Shown here piece by piece: positions 8,694 to 18,800 of a DNA stretch of 64,000 bases; the first letter of the stretch is position 1; each line of letters begins with the position of its first letter. Position numbers and translations under genes: made by a program. Under the pieces are notes generated by a model. That model ran no database searches, was not told the origin of the DNA, and saw nothing but the letters and a program-made list of their open reading frames with translations. The stretch covers positions 10,680-74,679 of the forward strand of contig CAJUJY010000011.1 in assembly GCA_910586555.1 (NCBI GenBank), given 5' to 3'. This DNA comes from an uncultured Lachnospiraceae bacterium (GTDB taxonomy: Bacteria > Bacillota > Clostridia > Lachnospirales > Lachnospiraceae).

Positions 8694-10433
8694 TTACCGG
8701 CAGTCCAGTATTTTAAACTGTATATTGCCATACATTTCATTTATGCCAGGCACATATAATATATCTATTTCCTGCCCACATATACCGTTTTTCATGGCTT
8801 CCCATATATCTTTGCCATAACGGTTTATTACTGCACTGCCTGTACAATTTTTTGCATTAAAATCAACTGCATCAAATACCTTTCCGTTATCTTCAAGTTT
8901 AAGCCGTGCAATCTGTTTTTCCCTGCCGCACATATATACAGCCTTTATTATAACACCACGCTTTGCAAAAACAGCCCTTTCATTTGCTTCGCCAAAAGGT
9001 TCAAGCCATTTAAGCTGTGTAACCAGTTCCTTGCTTATATCTGCAAGACCTGCCTCTTTATCAAATATTACTTTTTCTATAAGTTCATCTGGTTTAAGAC
9101 AGCACTGTTTATTCAAAGTAGTGCGGAACTTTCCAAGGTTTTCTTTTGGAAGTGAAAAACCTGCTGCCATTGCATGTCCTCCAAATTCAGTTAAAAGATC
9201 CTGGCATTTTACCAGTTCTGACTGCATATGGTAACCAGGGATAGAACGTCCTGAACCCTTCAGCCCGTTTTCTGCCTTTGTAAGGATATATACAGGACGG
9301 TAATATTTCTCACGTATCCTCCCTGCTACAATGCCTGCAACACTTTCATGGCAGTTTTCAAGATAAATTACAAGCACTGGATCTTTTTCAATGTCAAAAT
9401 CCTTAACCTGGATATCTGCATCTGCTTCTGCCTTGGCTGTCAGGTCTTTTCTTTCTTCATTAAAATTTACAAGTTCCTGTGCATATATTGTAGCATCTTC
9501 CATATTATCCGAAAGCAGAAGCTTCATTCCCTTTGCTGCATCTGAAAGCCTTCCTGCTGCATTAATGCATGGACCTATACGGAAGCCAAGGTCTGAGGCA
9601 CGGATATTTTTATCAAGCTGTAATTCATTTAAAAGCGTGGTAAGCCCCTTATTCTTTAAAATACTCCTGTCTGAAAGCATTTTAAGCCCCTGGCTTACAA
9701 TAATCCTGTTTTCATCTGATAAAGGGACTACATCACATACCGTTGCTATTGCTGCAAAAGGCAGCAGTTCTTCAATATAGCTTTTATTATTTTCCCGTTC
9801 AAATATATAACTTAAAATCTTATAAACCACCCCTGCACCACATAGCTGTTTAAACGGATAACTACATTCTGGCTGTTTAGGGTTTACAACAGCATCTGCT
9901 ACAGGTATAACAGGAATATTATTTTCTGACGGAACTTCATGGTGGTCTGTAAGAATGTATGTAATCCCAAGTTCCTTAGCACGCAATGCAGCATCAGTTG
10001 CAGAAATCCCGTTATCACATGTAATTATTACCCCTGCGCCTTCAGAATATGCTTCATCAACCATATAGTCCCTTATTCCATAACCATCTTTTACACGGTG
10101 GGGTATACGGTAGCTGGCATTGCCGCCAAGCATGGAAATTCCCTTAACCAGTATATATGTAGACATTATCCCGTCAACATCATAATCACCAATAACCTTT
10201 ATCTTAGTGCCTGGTTTTATAGCTTCTGTTAATAATCCTGCTGCATTAACAAGGCCTTTCATAAGTTCCGGTTTATACATAAGCTCTAAATCTGGAAAAA
10301 GATACTTGTCCATAGCCTCCCATGTATAAAGCCCCCTTTTTACAAGAACCTCTGCAAATATTTCTGTTATATTATAACGTGCGGCAATCTTTTTAATATC
10401 TGCACCACATCTTTTGCTTACCCATCTTTTCAA
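8694..10433 (-). CDS. recJ: Single-stranded-DNA-specific exonuclease RecJ
   Basis: 579-residue 5'-3' ssDNA exonuclease of recombination and mismatch/base-excision repair. DHH-domain motifs are all present: DYDVDG (near residue 83), TCDNG, DHHE, and AAIATVCDVVPL; the DHHA1 half has GPCINAAGRL and FGGHAMAAGFS, and an OB-fold domain follows. The start codon is TTG at 10433, preceded by AAGGAGAG at good spacing. No other start lies near, so the non-ATG start is well supported. It is convergent with the AraC gene, with only 49 bp between stops. Confidence 0.95.
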   Translation of the reverse strand: MKRWVSKRCGADIKKIAARYNITEIFAEVLVKRGLYTWEAMDKYLFPDLELMYKPELMKGLVNAAGLLTEAIKPGTKIKVIGDYDVDGIMSTYILVKGISMLGGNASYRIPHRVKDGYGIRDYMVDEAYSEGAGVIITCDNGISATDAALRAKELGITYILTDHHEVPSENNIPVIPVADAVVNPKQPECSYPFKQLCGAGVVYKILSYIFERENNKSYIEELLPFAAIATVCDVVPLSDENRIIVSQGLKMLSDRSILKNKGLTTLLNELQLDKNIRASDLGFRIGPCINAAGRLSDAAKGMKLLLSDNMEDATIYAQELVNFNEERKDLTAKAEADADIQVKDFDIEKDPVLVIYLENCHESVAGIVAGRIREKYYRPVYILTKAENGLKGSGRSIPGYHMQSELVKCQDLLTEFGGHAMAAGFSLPKENLGKFRTTLNKQCCLKPDELIEKVIFDKEAGLADISKELVTQLKWLEPFGEANERAVFAKRGVIIKAVYMCGREKQIARLKLEDNGKVFDAVDFNAKNCTGSAVINRYGKDIWEAMKNGICGQEIDILYVPGINEMYGNIQFKILDCR

Positions 10434-10467
10434 AATATTACTCTCCTTTATTACCAGGTTAGAATCT

Positions 10468-10495
10468 ATTATACCATATTAATATTTTGTTTCAA
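10468..10495 (-). promoter_or_regulatory. Promoter of recJ
   Basis: Reading the minus strand: TTGAAA (10495-10490), a 16-bp spacer and TATAAT (10473-10468). The -10 box lies about 35 bp before the TTG start. Confidence 0.55.
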
Positions 10496-10500
10496 TAATT

Positions 10501-11026
10501 TTGGAGTTATATTAATACATAATAGTGAAAATTAATGGGAAGGTTTCAGCCAGTGGCCTGCTTATACTTAGATATAATGTCATTAAGTCCAGGGAGATAA
10601 AAATAAAATATTATGTCCTGGCAATTCCAAAGTGTTCCATGTACAGCCCGTTTCCACTTGGACGTCACACGCAATGGTGCATAAAGTCCCTATGCTTCAA
10701 AGAAAAAACTTCTTTGAAGCATTTAATACGGAACTTAAGCACCAGCGGTTCCGTACAGCTGTACATTGGAAGCACATTTGGAATTTGCCAGGTAATTTAC
10801 ACTATTCAGTATGATTTTCCATTTTTTAAAAGCAAATGTCATTATGCCCTGTTTTTAACAGATTTAAATTCAAACGAAAGACAAAAGAATTTAAAAAACC
10901 TCTGTTACAGATTTATAGTAAAATCTAAAAAAGTATACTTTTCCAGATTAAATAAAAAGGTAAGGGGGAGGAAGAAACAAATAAATTTACATATGTTATT
11001 TAAAATAATTAAAACGAAAGGGTCAA
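10501..11026. other. Hairpin-rich gap without a convincing gene
   Basis: About 525 bp between recJ and the RCC1 gene. It contains a perfect 13-bp hairpin (10692-10704 with 10710-10722, loop AAAAC), an 8-bp inverted repeat (10727-10734 with 10748-10755) and an overlapping 12-bp palindrome (10753-10764). An open frame crosses it, but codon content, lack of a ribosome site and its run into the next gene argue against translation. The gap could hold a structured RNA or a decayed element; I recognise no known family. Confidence 0.4.
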
Positions 11027-13207
11027 ATGATATTGAAGAAAAAAATATGGAATCAGATAACAGCCATTATTATGGCATGTACATTGGTAACAAGTACAGC
11101 AGGCAGTAATACAGCACTTGCGGCAGGTAATAAGAAAAATATAACTGCCACCAGCAAACCTGTAAAAGTAAATGGCGAAACCACTAAAGAAAACAGCATT
11201 GCAGAAAACATAAAACCAGAAGAGAGAACGCCAGAACTTGACAGGATATTAAATGAATGTGAAGAAATTAAAACTGATGGAACTTCAAAAGGAATCCGAA
11301 AAGGACAGATAATGTCAGTAGAAAGTATTTCAAGTGATAGTTGGTGTGAAGCTGCAATAACAGAAGATGGAGATTTGTATTGTTGGGGATATAATGGTAA
11401 TGGTCAGGTAGGAAATGGTACAACTGAAGATCAATTAAATCCAATAAAAGTGTTAAGTAATGTAGAATCGGTTTTATTTTCAAACTATTTTTCAGTATCA
11501 GCGATAACGGAAAATGGGGATTTGTATTGTTGGGGATATAATTTGCATGGCCAAGTGGGAAATGGTACAACTGAAGTACAGACAAAACCAATAAAAGTAT
11601 TAAGTGATGTAAAAACTATTTTTTATTCCTATGGAAATTGCAATTCAGTGTTAGCAATAGTAGAAAATGGGGATTTATATTGTTGGGGATATAATTTTTC
11701 CGGTGAGGTGGGAAATGGAACTATAGAAGACCAGATAATACCAGTAAAAGTGTTAAGTAGTGTTAAAACTGTTTCAATTTCTTCTTATCGTTCTTTTCAT
11801 CGTTCTTCTTCTTTTTCAGTATCAGCAATAACAGAAAATGGAGATTTATATTGTTGGGGAGGTAATAAGCATGGTCAGATAGGGAATGGAACTACAAAGG
11901 ATAGACTCACCCCCGTTAAAATATTATTATTAGATAATTCAAATAACGACAATACTACAAAGTTTTCTATTACCAGTTCTGTTTCTGGAGAATTAGATGA
12001 TACAATTACATTTTCTGGTTCGTTAGTATTGCCAGATAATAAAGAAGCATCTTCTGATATCCTTGATGAAGAGATAAGTAATATTACTTGGACAAGTGGT
12101 GACACTGGTATTGCAGAGGGTACAAAGTGCGAGGGTACACATTCATCAGATAACCGTTCAGCTACATTACGTGTTTCTGTTACACCACATAAGGAGGGGT
12201 CAGTTGTAATTACAGGAAGAACGTCAGATGGTGTGACAGCAAGTTGTATGGTTACAGTTGAAAATGTAAAAACAGAACAATCTTTCATTATTAATGCTGT
12301 TAATAAATATTCTACTGATAATGAAACTTTAAAAAAGATGCTTTTTTATATTAATGAAAAGGATTTACCATATGATGTAAAAATGCAATTGATGAATGAT
12401 GTATGTATGCGTTATGGATATACAGATATAAAAGAAGGAATAGAATATTTAAATGATGCTAATTCTGCACAAATAGCATATAATGCACTTGTAAATAATG
12501 AGCAATATTGTTGTTGGAATTTTGGCTATTATCTGAATAGTACCACAAAGGGCAGGATTGCAAAGGGACTTTTATATACAAATGGGTTGATTTTTAATAA
12601 TGAATTAGGTGCATGGATTGAACCAGGAACATATATAGAAAATGATTATCCGGGAATAAAGAAGTATAAAACGTTACTGGCTAAATTTATAGAAGACCGT
12701 TCAACTGAATTTGAAATTTATACCCGTGCAAACCAAGTGGTTAGTACAATACAAGATATACTTAAGCTAAAAAAGCTGGATAATAGGCTGGAATTAGAAA
12801 AGAAACTTGAAGATTTATTTAAAGCTTCTAGTTTAACAGAACAAGATAAAATAATAGATTATCTTTTTCAAAATTATGAATTAAAAATAGAAGATGGAAA
12901 GCATGTTAAAGTTAAAAGTGAGGTTTGGGGAAAGGCATTTGGAATAGCATCTGCAACATTAAAATTAGCAACAGATAGCACTAATGATATTTTAGCATTT
13001 TTTGATGTTTCTACCCGTATGAAGTTATATCAGGAATATGATGTATTTTTTAATGAAATAATCCATGCACAAGATTTACCTTTTGAACTACGGGCAGCCG
13101 CATATTTTTTACAAGATGAAGTTAAAAGTGGCTATTTTACTCTAATTAAAAATTTATTATTACATAGTTTAAAAAATGCAGCTAAACTGCAAAGTTCAAT
13201 TCAATAG
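11027..13207 (+). CDS. Secreted RCC1-repeat protein with Ig-like domain
   Basis: 726 residues. A signal peptide (about 1-32, ending ALAAG) is followed by four RCC1/BNR-type repeats. Each carries AIxENGDLYCWG and GNGT, starting near residues 109, 159, 210 and 267. They fit part of a seven-bladed propeller, so the propeller is incomplete or atypical. Next comes a Big2-like Ig domain (about 300-420, ITWTSGDTGIA, VVITGRTSDG), then a helical C-terminal part of about 300 residues that I do not recognise. The ATG has an AAAGGG site. The gene ends in frame at 13207, but the next bases, in another frame, encode the end of a leucine-rich-repeat protein, so the C terminus may be a recombination product. 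Likely cell-surface binding role; function unknown. Confidence 0.8.
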   Translation: MILKKKIWNQITAIIMACTLVTSTAGSNTALAAGNKKNITATSKPVKVNGETTKENSIAENIKPEERTPELDRILNECEEIKTDGTSKGIRKGQIMSVESISSDSWCEAAITEDGDLYCWGYNGNGQVGNGTTEDQLNPIKVLSNVESVLFSNYFSVSAITENGDLYCWGYNLHGQVGNGTTEVQTKPIKVLSDVKTIFYSYGNCNSVLAIVENGDLYCWGYNFSGEVGNGTIEDQIIPVKVLSSVKTVSISSYRSFHRSSSFSVSAITENGDLYCWGGNKHGQIGNGTTKDRLTPVKILLLDNSNNDNTTKFSITSSVSGELDDTITFSGSLVLPDNKEASSDILDEEISNITWTSGDTGIAEGTKCEGTHSSDNRSATLRVSVTPHKEGSVVITGRTSDGVTASCMVTVENVKTEQSFIINAVNKYSTDNETLKKMLFYINEKDLPYDVKMQLMNDVCMRYGYTDIKEGIEYLNDANSAQIAYNALVNNEQYCCWNFGYYLNSTTKGRIAKGLLYTNGLIFNNELGAWIEPGTYIENDYPGIKKYKTLLAKFIEDRSTEFEIYTRANQVVSTIQDILKLKKLDNRLELEKKLEDLFKASSLTEQDKIIDYLFQNYELKIEDGKHVKVKSEVWGKAFGIASATLKLATDSTNDILAFFDVSTRMKLYQEYDVFFNEIIHAQDLPFELRAAAYFLQDEVKSGYFTLIKNLLLHSLKNAAKLQSSIQ

Positions 13208-13500
13208 GGGAAAAAGCTTTTAATAACTGTACTTCTTTAACAATAATTACCATTCCTTCTAAAGTTAAAAAGATAGGGAAAAAAGCTTTTTACCAGTGTA
13301 AGAATTTACAATATATACTTGTTAAAACAAAGAAACTTAAACCAGGTAATATTGGTGCTGGTGTCTTTGGCAATGGTTATAGCAATCCAAGGGTAAAGTT
13401 AGATAAAAGTGTATGGAAACAGTACCAGAATGTTTTTATATCTAAAGGGTTATCAAGTAAAGCATTATTTTTAATTAATCCTGCCAAACTGGTAGTCTAG
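13186..13500 (+). pseudogene. Headless 3' end of a BspA-type leucine-rich-repeat protein
   Basis: A frame shifted against the preceding gene is open from 13186 to a TAG at 13498 and has no start codon. It encodes the LRR_5/BspA pattern: IGEKAFNNCTSLTIITIPS, then KKIGKKAFYQCKNLQYI, then VKTKKLKPGNIGAGVFG and a non-repeat tail. This is the typical C-terminal end of a secreted clostridial LRR protein. It overlaps the RCC1 gene's last codons by 22 bp. Either a frameshift split one long protein, or a deletion joined two genes. Confidence 0.75.
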
Positions 13501-13557
13501 TTATTATAATTCTGATAAATTTTATATAATTGTTGTAAATTTATAATTAACCAATTA

Positions 13558-13604
13558 ACCAGCCTTGCATTTTTAATATTAATTCCAGAAAATGTAAGGC
13601 TGGT
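13558..13604. terminator. Long-stem terminator
   Basis: Sixteen-bp stem (13558-13573 with 13589-13604, one G-U pair) with a 15-nt loop. It lies after the LRR fragment and before the convergent hicB gene, so it may serve both strands. Confidence 0.6.
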
Positions 13605-13788
13605 AATTTAAATTGCTGCATATTTCTATACCGTTCGGACTCGGCGTGTTTTTTGTTCGCCTTAACTATTTTTGTTTAATTTTTGTGCAAATACACGCCT
13701 ATTTTTACATCAATTACATCATTTATTATGGCTTATTGATTTTCTGTTACCAAAATGTTACCATCTTTTCAATTTCATACTGTCGTTT

Positions 13789-14151
13789 TTATTTTGAATA
13801 AACAGCATCATTTCTTGAAAGAAGATAAACACAATACTGATTCATACTGACGCCTTCCCTTTTTGAGTGCTCTGCCAATAAGCGATGCAAGCTACGGGGT
13901 AATCTCAGTTTAAACTGACCAGAATAATCTTCCAAGCTGTCTGGTTCATTAATCCTAATTCCCTCTTCAAGCGCAGCTTCAATCCATTCCCTCTTAGCAT
14001 CCAATGCATTTGCTGCCGCTTTTTCTACTGTTTCACCACAGGTAATACATCCCGGCAGATCAGGGTAAGAAACCACAAAACCACCTTCATCCTTATCCTC
14101 CACAATCTCCATTCGGTAAGACATTGTCATGTAGTCACTCAGCGTTTTCAT
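13789..14151 (-). CDS. hicB: HicB antitoxin
   Basis: 120-residue antitoxin of a HicAB pair. The N-terminal partially degraded RNase H-like fold is visible as GGFVVSYPDLPGCITCGET followed by EKAAANALDAKREWIEAALEEG. The C-terminal part (FKLRLPRSLHRLLAEHSKREGVSMNQY) is a ribbon-helix-helix DNA-binding domain for autoregulation. The ATG at 14151 is chosen because GAGGAAAG lies at good spacing; an in-frame GTG at 14166 overlaps that site. It overlaps hicA by 17 bp, the usual toxin-first order. Convergent with the RCC1/LRR region. Confidence 0.92.
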   Translation of the reverse strand: MKTLSDYMTMSYRMEIVEDKDEGGFVVSYPDLPGCITCGETVEKAAANALDAKREWIEAALEEGIRINEPDSLEDYSGQFKLRLPRSLHRLLAEHSKREGVSMNQYCVYLLSRNDAVYSK

Positions 14152-14392
14152 CGTTTCTTTCCTCACTTTCTACAATCTGTTTCACCATCTCAACATAAAC
14201 TTTCTTAATTGGCTCATGCTTTGGTATTGTTATTGGCTTACACCCTTTTTTTCTAAGTGTATAATGACTGCTTCCACTTCTTGGGGCATTCATCTCATAT
14301 CCGCAACTCTCTAACACCTTCCGCACTTCATCAAACCGAATATCTTTTGATAAAGTGCAAATACGTGCTAATAGTTTATCCCACTTTGACAT
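14135..14392 (-). CDS. hicA: HicA mRNA interferase toxin
   Basis: 85-residue toxin with a dsRBD-like fold that cleaves mRNA when released from HicB. The catalytic His lies in the conserved SGSSHYTLRKKG segment; the strand PITIPKH and the following helix are typical. AGGAGG precedes the ATG. It is slightly longer than the classical 60-residue HicA owing to an N-terminal MSKWDKLLARI extension common in Firmicutes. Confidence 0.92.
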   Translation of the reverse strand: MSKWDKLLARICTLSKDIRFDEVRKVLESCGYEMNAPRSGSSHYTLRKKGCKPITIPKHEPIKKVYVEMVKQIVESEERNDENAE

Positions 14393-14412
14393 TCTGAATA
14401 CCTCCTATCTAT

Positions 14413-14441
14413 ATTATACGTGGTGTCGTATTTGGTGTCAA
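14413..14441 (-). promoter_or_regulatory. Consensus promoter and likely HicB operator
   Basis: On the minus strand, TTGACA (14441-14436), an exact 17-bp spacer and TATAAT (14418-14413). The -35/spacer region contains two direct GACACCA copies 12 bp apart, a plausible site for the HicB ribbon-helix-helix domain. Both consensus hexamers are perfect, which fits a strong promoter held by autorepression. Confidence 0.75.
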
Positions 14442-14716
14442 TCATTTTATATAATTTTCCGGCAACAGAAATTTTACAAATAAGCCTAATTGAAATAATA
14501 TCAAATATGGCAGACAATCTAAAGACTGCCTGCCATATAAAATAATCTGTGTATAATTTTTCATCACCCGGACTCAGTTCATATAACTATTCTCTTGTCC
14601 ATTATTACGTATTTATCTGTTATATTTGTAACTTATTTTCACAATAATTTACCTTATACAAATGGTTCTTTTACTTTTTATTACCAAAGCATTACCAGCC
14701 ATTAATAACATTACCA

Positions 14717-15532
14717 CTAAAATTTCTTAACCAGAACTGCTTTGTCATCATCTGGAATTTTTAATACCTCCATTGCCTGTTCTGCGGTCATTTTCATAGC
14801 TTCCATAAGATTATTAATAAGTTCAAATGAATTGTTAATCCTCTCCTCTTTTCTTTCCCTGTTTACTCTTTCTTCCATTGCTTTACACATACGCTCCATG
14901 CCTCCTTCTGTTTCCTTAAAATGTTTAACATGTTTTGCAAGTTCTGCATAAAACATATCATCTGCATCTGTACACCTGAAATCATGCATTAACTTTCCAA
15001 CAGCCTCACTGTCATTCTTATAACTGCCGTTTACATATATAATATGTGAACCATCACCAAACAAACCTCCTGTTTCCTGGACAGTCCTTTCTATATGGTA
15101 TAATGGTTTCCCAAGCCCCATATAATCATTTTCTGTAATAAATATTACATATGAATCATGGATTTCATTAAATCTCTGCTTTTCTTTAAGCATCTTTGTA
15201 TCCAGCATACTGCTATGGAATCTTGCCTTGTGCACATCTGCACCACTGTCCGCACGCTGGACTTCAATATCATAAACTTTCCCATCTGAATCTTTTGCAT
15301 AAATATCTAGCTTTATGGAACGTCCCCCTGTTACTGGGTTTTTATATTCCCTTTGTGCAACTACTTCTATGACTTCCATATCATCCCTGCCAAGAATAAT
15401 ATTTAATACAAGCCCTGCTGCCTTTGTATTCCTGTCAAACACCATTGTCATAAAATCATCATCAAGAAGCCTTAACCCTGCCAGGAGTTTTAAATCCTCT
15501 TCCTTGTATTTTAACTTTACCATACCATCCAA
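14717..15532 (-). CDS. Rpn-family PD-(D/E)XK nuclease / putative transposase-like protein
   Basis: 271 residues. The N-terminal two thirds matches the Rpn/PF12784-type nuclease: LKLLAGLRLLDDDFMTMVF, VEVVAQREYKN, then KLDIYAKDSDGKVYDIEVQR, which supplies the D-x(n)-ExQ catalytic pair. The HSSMLDTKMLKEKQRFNEI segment follows. The C-terminal tail is a charged helix ending in a short motif region that is usual in this family (AEQAMEVLKIPDDDK). These proteins are abundant in Lachnospiraceae, often in several copies per genome, and relatives promote RecA-independent recombination. Start ATG at 15532 behind AGGTGG; an ATG three codons later is possible. Confidence 0.85.
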   Translation of the reverse strand: MDGMVKLKYKEEDLKLLAGLRLLDDDFMTMVFDRNTKAAGLVLNIILGRDDMEVIEVVAQREYKNPVTGGRSIKLDIYAKDSDGKVYDIEVQRADSGADVHKARFHSSMLDTKMLKEKQRFNEIHDSYVIFITENDYMGLGKPLYHIERTVQETGGLFGDGSHIIYVNGSYKNDSEAVGKLMHDFRCTDADDMFYAELAKHVKHFKETEGGMERMCKAMEERVNRERKEERINNSFELINNLMEAMKMTAEQAMEVLKIPDDDKAVLVKKF

Positions 15533-15624
15533 AATACCACCTGCTTTCCCATAACCTGGTTACTTTTATTATAACCTTTTTCCTTCCTTTTCACAACCAG
15601 GATTCCAGCTGTATTTTTAAACTG

Positions 15625-15726
15625 TTATATGCTGCCATACTGTATCTGCTTTGCTATTTCTTTCATTGTATACTGCATTTCCTGTAGTTTGTCCACAATG
15701 CATCTTATACTTGCCTGGTTTCCCAT
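15625..15726 (-). CDS. Possible 33-residue small protein
   Basis: Minus-strand frame from ATG (15726) to TAA (15625) encoding a helical peptide that begins MGNQASIRCIVDKLQEM. It lies upstream of the Rpn-like gene in the same direction. No clear ribosome binding site is seen, so translation is doubtful. It may be a remnant. Confidence 0.25.
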   Translation of the reverse strand: MGNQASIRCIVDKLQEMQYTMKEIAKQIQYGSI

Positions 15727-15805
15727 GACTACAATATTAGAATAAATACAGCTTCTTAATAACTAAAAATTTATAAAACAGCCGTGTTTTCCACATTTTA
15801 AAAGC

Positions 15806-15835
15806 TTTACACAGCTATATAAAAAGTGTTATAAT
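15806..15835 (+). promoter_or_regulatory. Promoter of the DUF5717-DUF5716 operon
   Basis: TTTACA (15806-15811), 18-bp spacer, TATAAT (15830-15835). It lies 46 bp before the ATG at 15882 and rules out the GTG at 15837 as the start of the gene. Confidence 0.6.
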
Positions 15836-15881
15836 AGTGGGCAATAGTTATCTGTGGCAAAGCCCGGAGGTATTTATATTT

Positions 15882-18800
15882 ATGAATGAAAAAGTAGATG
15901 AAATTGCAAACGGAATATTTAAAAACGGCCCGGCAGATCTTATACTGGAGCCGCCTGTTTTAAGGCTTGAAACTGATTCAGGCAGTTCTTGTAATGGAAG
16001 TTTTATTGCCAAAAACAGTAAAAACAGGATAATGAAAGGCCTTGTAATTACAAGCTGCCATTATATAAGTATTGTACAGCCGTCTTTCCAGAGCATTGAA
16101 TCTGTAATAGAGTTTAATTTTGATGGGAAAAACCTGATGCCAGGTGAAGTTATAAAAGGATCAGTGCTTGTTATTACAGACTGTGGGAGTGCCCATGTAC
16201 AGTTCAGTGTTAATGTAAATGTTCCGTCATGTACAGTTTCTTCAGGCAAGATAAAGGATTTATTCCATTTTACCAATCTTGCTAAGGAAAACAGTACAGA
16301 AGCAGTGCAGCTTTTTAGGAATAAGCATTTTGAAGAGGTATTTTTATACAGGGATAATTCAAATATTGCGCTTTACAGGGGGCTTATTGCAGGTACAAGC
16401 AAAGGGCTTGCTATGGAAGAGTTTTTAATTGCAATACATAAGAAACTCCCTATAATGCTTACAGTAAACCAGACCTCATTTGAATATAGCAACTGCTATG
16501 AAAAGTTTACAGATGAAATTATAATAACAAAAGATAACTGGGGGTTTGGGGAGTTTCATATAAAATCAGATGCGGAGTTTATACAGCCTGAACATAAAAT
16601 TATCTGGGCTGATAATTTTATAGGCAGGACATACAGGCTGTCATTTATGGCAGATCCTTCTAAGATGACAGCAGGAAATAATTATGCAAGGATAAAGATA
16701 ACTTCCGTCCGCCAGACTATTGAAATAGAGATAACTGCCATAAAACCAGGGGTAAAACATGAAGTTGTTATAAACAGCCTGGCTTTGCATAAGAAGCATT
16801 ATGAACTTACAAAACTGTATCTTGCTTTTTCAATGAACAGGATGGAAACAGATGAATATATTTCTTCTGTTTTTAATATAGTCCAGGGTAAACCAAGCAT
16901 GGATTTACATATAGAAGAGGAACTGTATAAGGTACACCTTGGAATAATTGGCATGCAGAAAGATGCTGTACAGGAAGGGCTTTTACGGCTTTCAAAGGCG
17001 GTAAAGGATATATATAAAAAAGACATTAAACTTTATTGTGCATATTTATATTTAAAAGGACTGTGGGCAAGTGATTCACATGAAAGGGATGACTGCATTA
17101 AAAGGATAAGGAAGTGCTATGAAGAAAAGGAACATAGCTGGCAGGTTTTATGGTTTTTATTTTATCTTGATGGCTCATATACAGAAAGGGCAAAGCTTGA
17201 AAGCATTTTTAGCCATTTAAGGGAAGGCTGCCACAGTCCTGTATTTTATCTTGAGGTATGTAATATATTTAATGATTCACCGGAGAAACTTAATGAATTA
17301 AATATGGAAATTGTTGCGTGCCTGCACTGGGGCTGTACTAATGATTATCTTGAGAAAGAACTTGTACTGCGCTATACATATCTTGCCAGCAGGCTGAAAA
17401 GTTATTCAAAACTGGTATTATCTGATTTATGTATATTATATGGGCGGTATAATGATGACGGGATTTTAACTGCAATATGCAGTACATACATGAAAGGCCA
17501 GATGACTTCTGCTGAAGCTTTTAAATGGTATGCGCTTGGAATAGATAAAAACCTTAAACTTACAGATTTATATGAGTATTATATGTATTCTTTAGATGAA
17601 ACACAGGAAATACATCTTAAACAGTCAGTGCTTTTGTATTTCTTATATGATAACCACCTTACAGCAGCTAAGAAAGCAATGCTTTATGCATATATTATTA
17701 AAAATAAAAAACAGATACCTGATACATATAATTCATATATGGACAGTATAGAAGAATTTTGTTTTGCACAGCTTAAACAGGGGCGTATAAGTAAAAACCT
17801 TGCAATAATATATGAAGAGTGTATTAATGAGGATACTATTACAGATAATGTAGCACAAGAACTTCCTAAAGTTATGTTCAGCCATGAGGTTATATGTAAT
17901 AATTCTGATATAACAGGTGTTTATGTAAGACACCGGGAACTGAAAGAAGAAGAATTTGTGCCGCTTGTACATGGCAGGGCTGTAGTACATATATTTACAG
18001 AGCAGTCACATATATTTCTTGCAGACGGGCTGGACAACCGTTATATAATGTCTATAGATTACACTGCTAATAAACTTTTAAACCTTGACCACCTTGCTGC
18101 AAAGTGTTTTGAGAAGAATAAAACAGATACAAAGCTTCTGCTTTACCTTTATGACAGGGCAGACCATTTGCAGCAGACAGGCACATCTGCAATGGAGGTA
18201 CACAGGGCAGTTATAAGTATACAAGGGTTAAGTGCTTACCAGCACAGAAAAGTATTTTCTGCACTTGTAAAATATTACTTCGATAATTTTGAAGGACAGC
18301 TTCTTGATGAGGCACTTGTTTCAATGGACTGGGATAATGTAAGCAGTTCAGACAGGGCACAGTTTATAGAATACTGTGCAGTGCGCCATTGTTACGATAA
18401 AGCAATGGAGGGAATTTTAAAGTTCGGATATGGCAAAATACCTGGCAAACGCCTGTTACAGATTGCTTCACAGACATTTGAAAGCAGTGCAGATACTGAA
18501 AATATATATCTTGTAAGGCTTGCATGGCATATTTTTAATACTGGCAAGTTTGATGAAAATGTGTTAAAATACCTCTGCCGTTATTTTATGGACGGAATAT
18601 ATGAAGAAACAAAAGTATGGCAGGCAGCACGTGGGTTTGGAATAGAGTGTAAAGACTTTGAAGAACGCATAATTACACAAATGGTATTTACAGAAGAAAT
18701 ATCACCAGAAGCATATAATATATTTTATAATTACTATGAAAACGGTGATAATAAACGCCTTATTAAAGCATTTCTTAAAATAATTGCTTATAAATACCTT

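Noticed and set aside
10525..11109. 194-codon open frame upstream of and overlapping the RCC1 gene
   Set aside because: No ribosome site, overlaps the signal-peptide region of a real gene in another frame, crosses hairpins and has no recognisable domain.
14717..15532. Rpn-like gene as a defence-system nuclease
   Set aside because: No partner genes of a known defence system sit next to it beyond HicAB, which lies on a separate transcript; the family is widespread and repetitive in such genomes.
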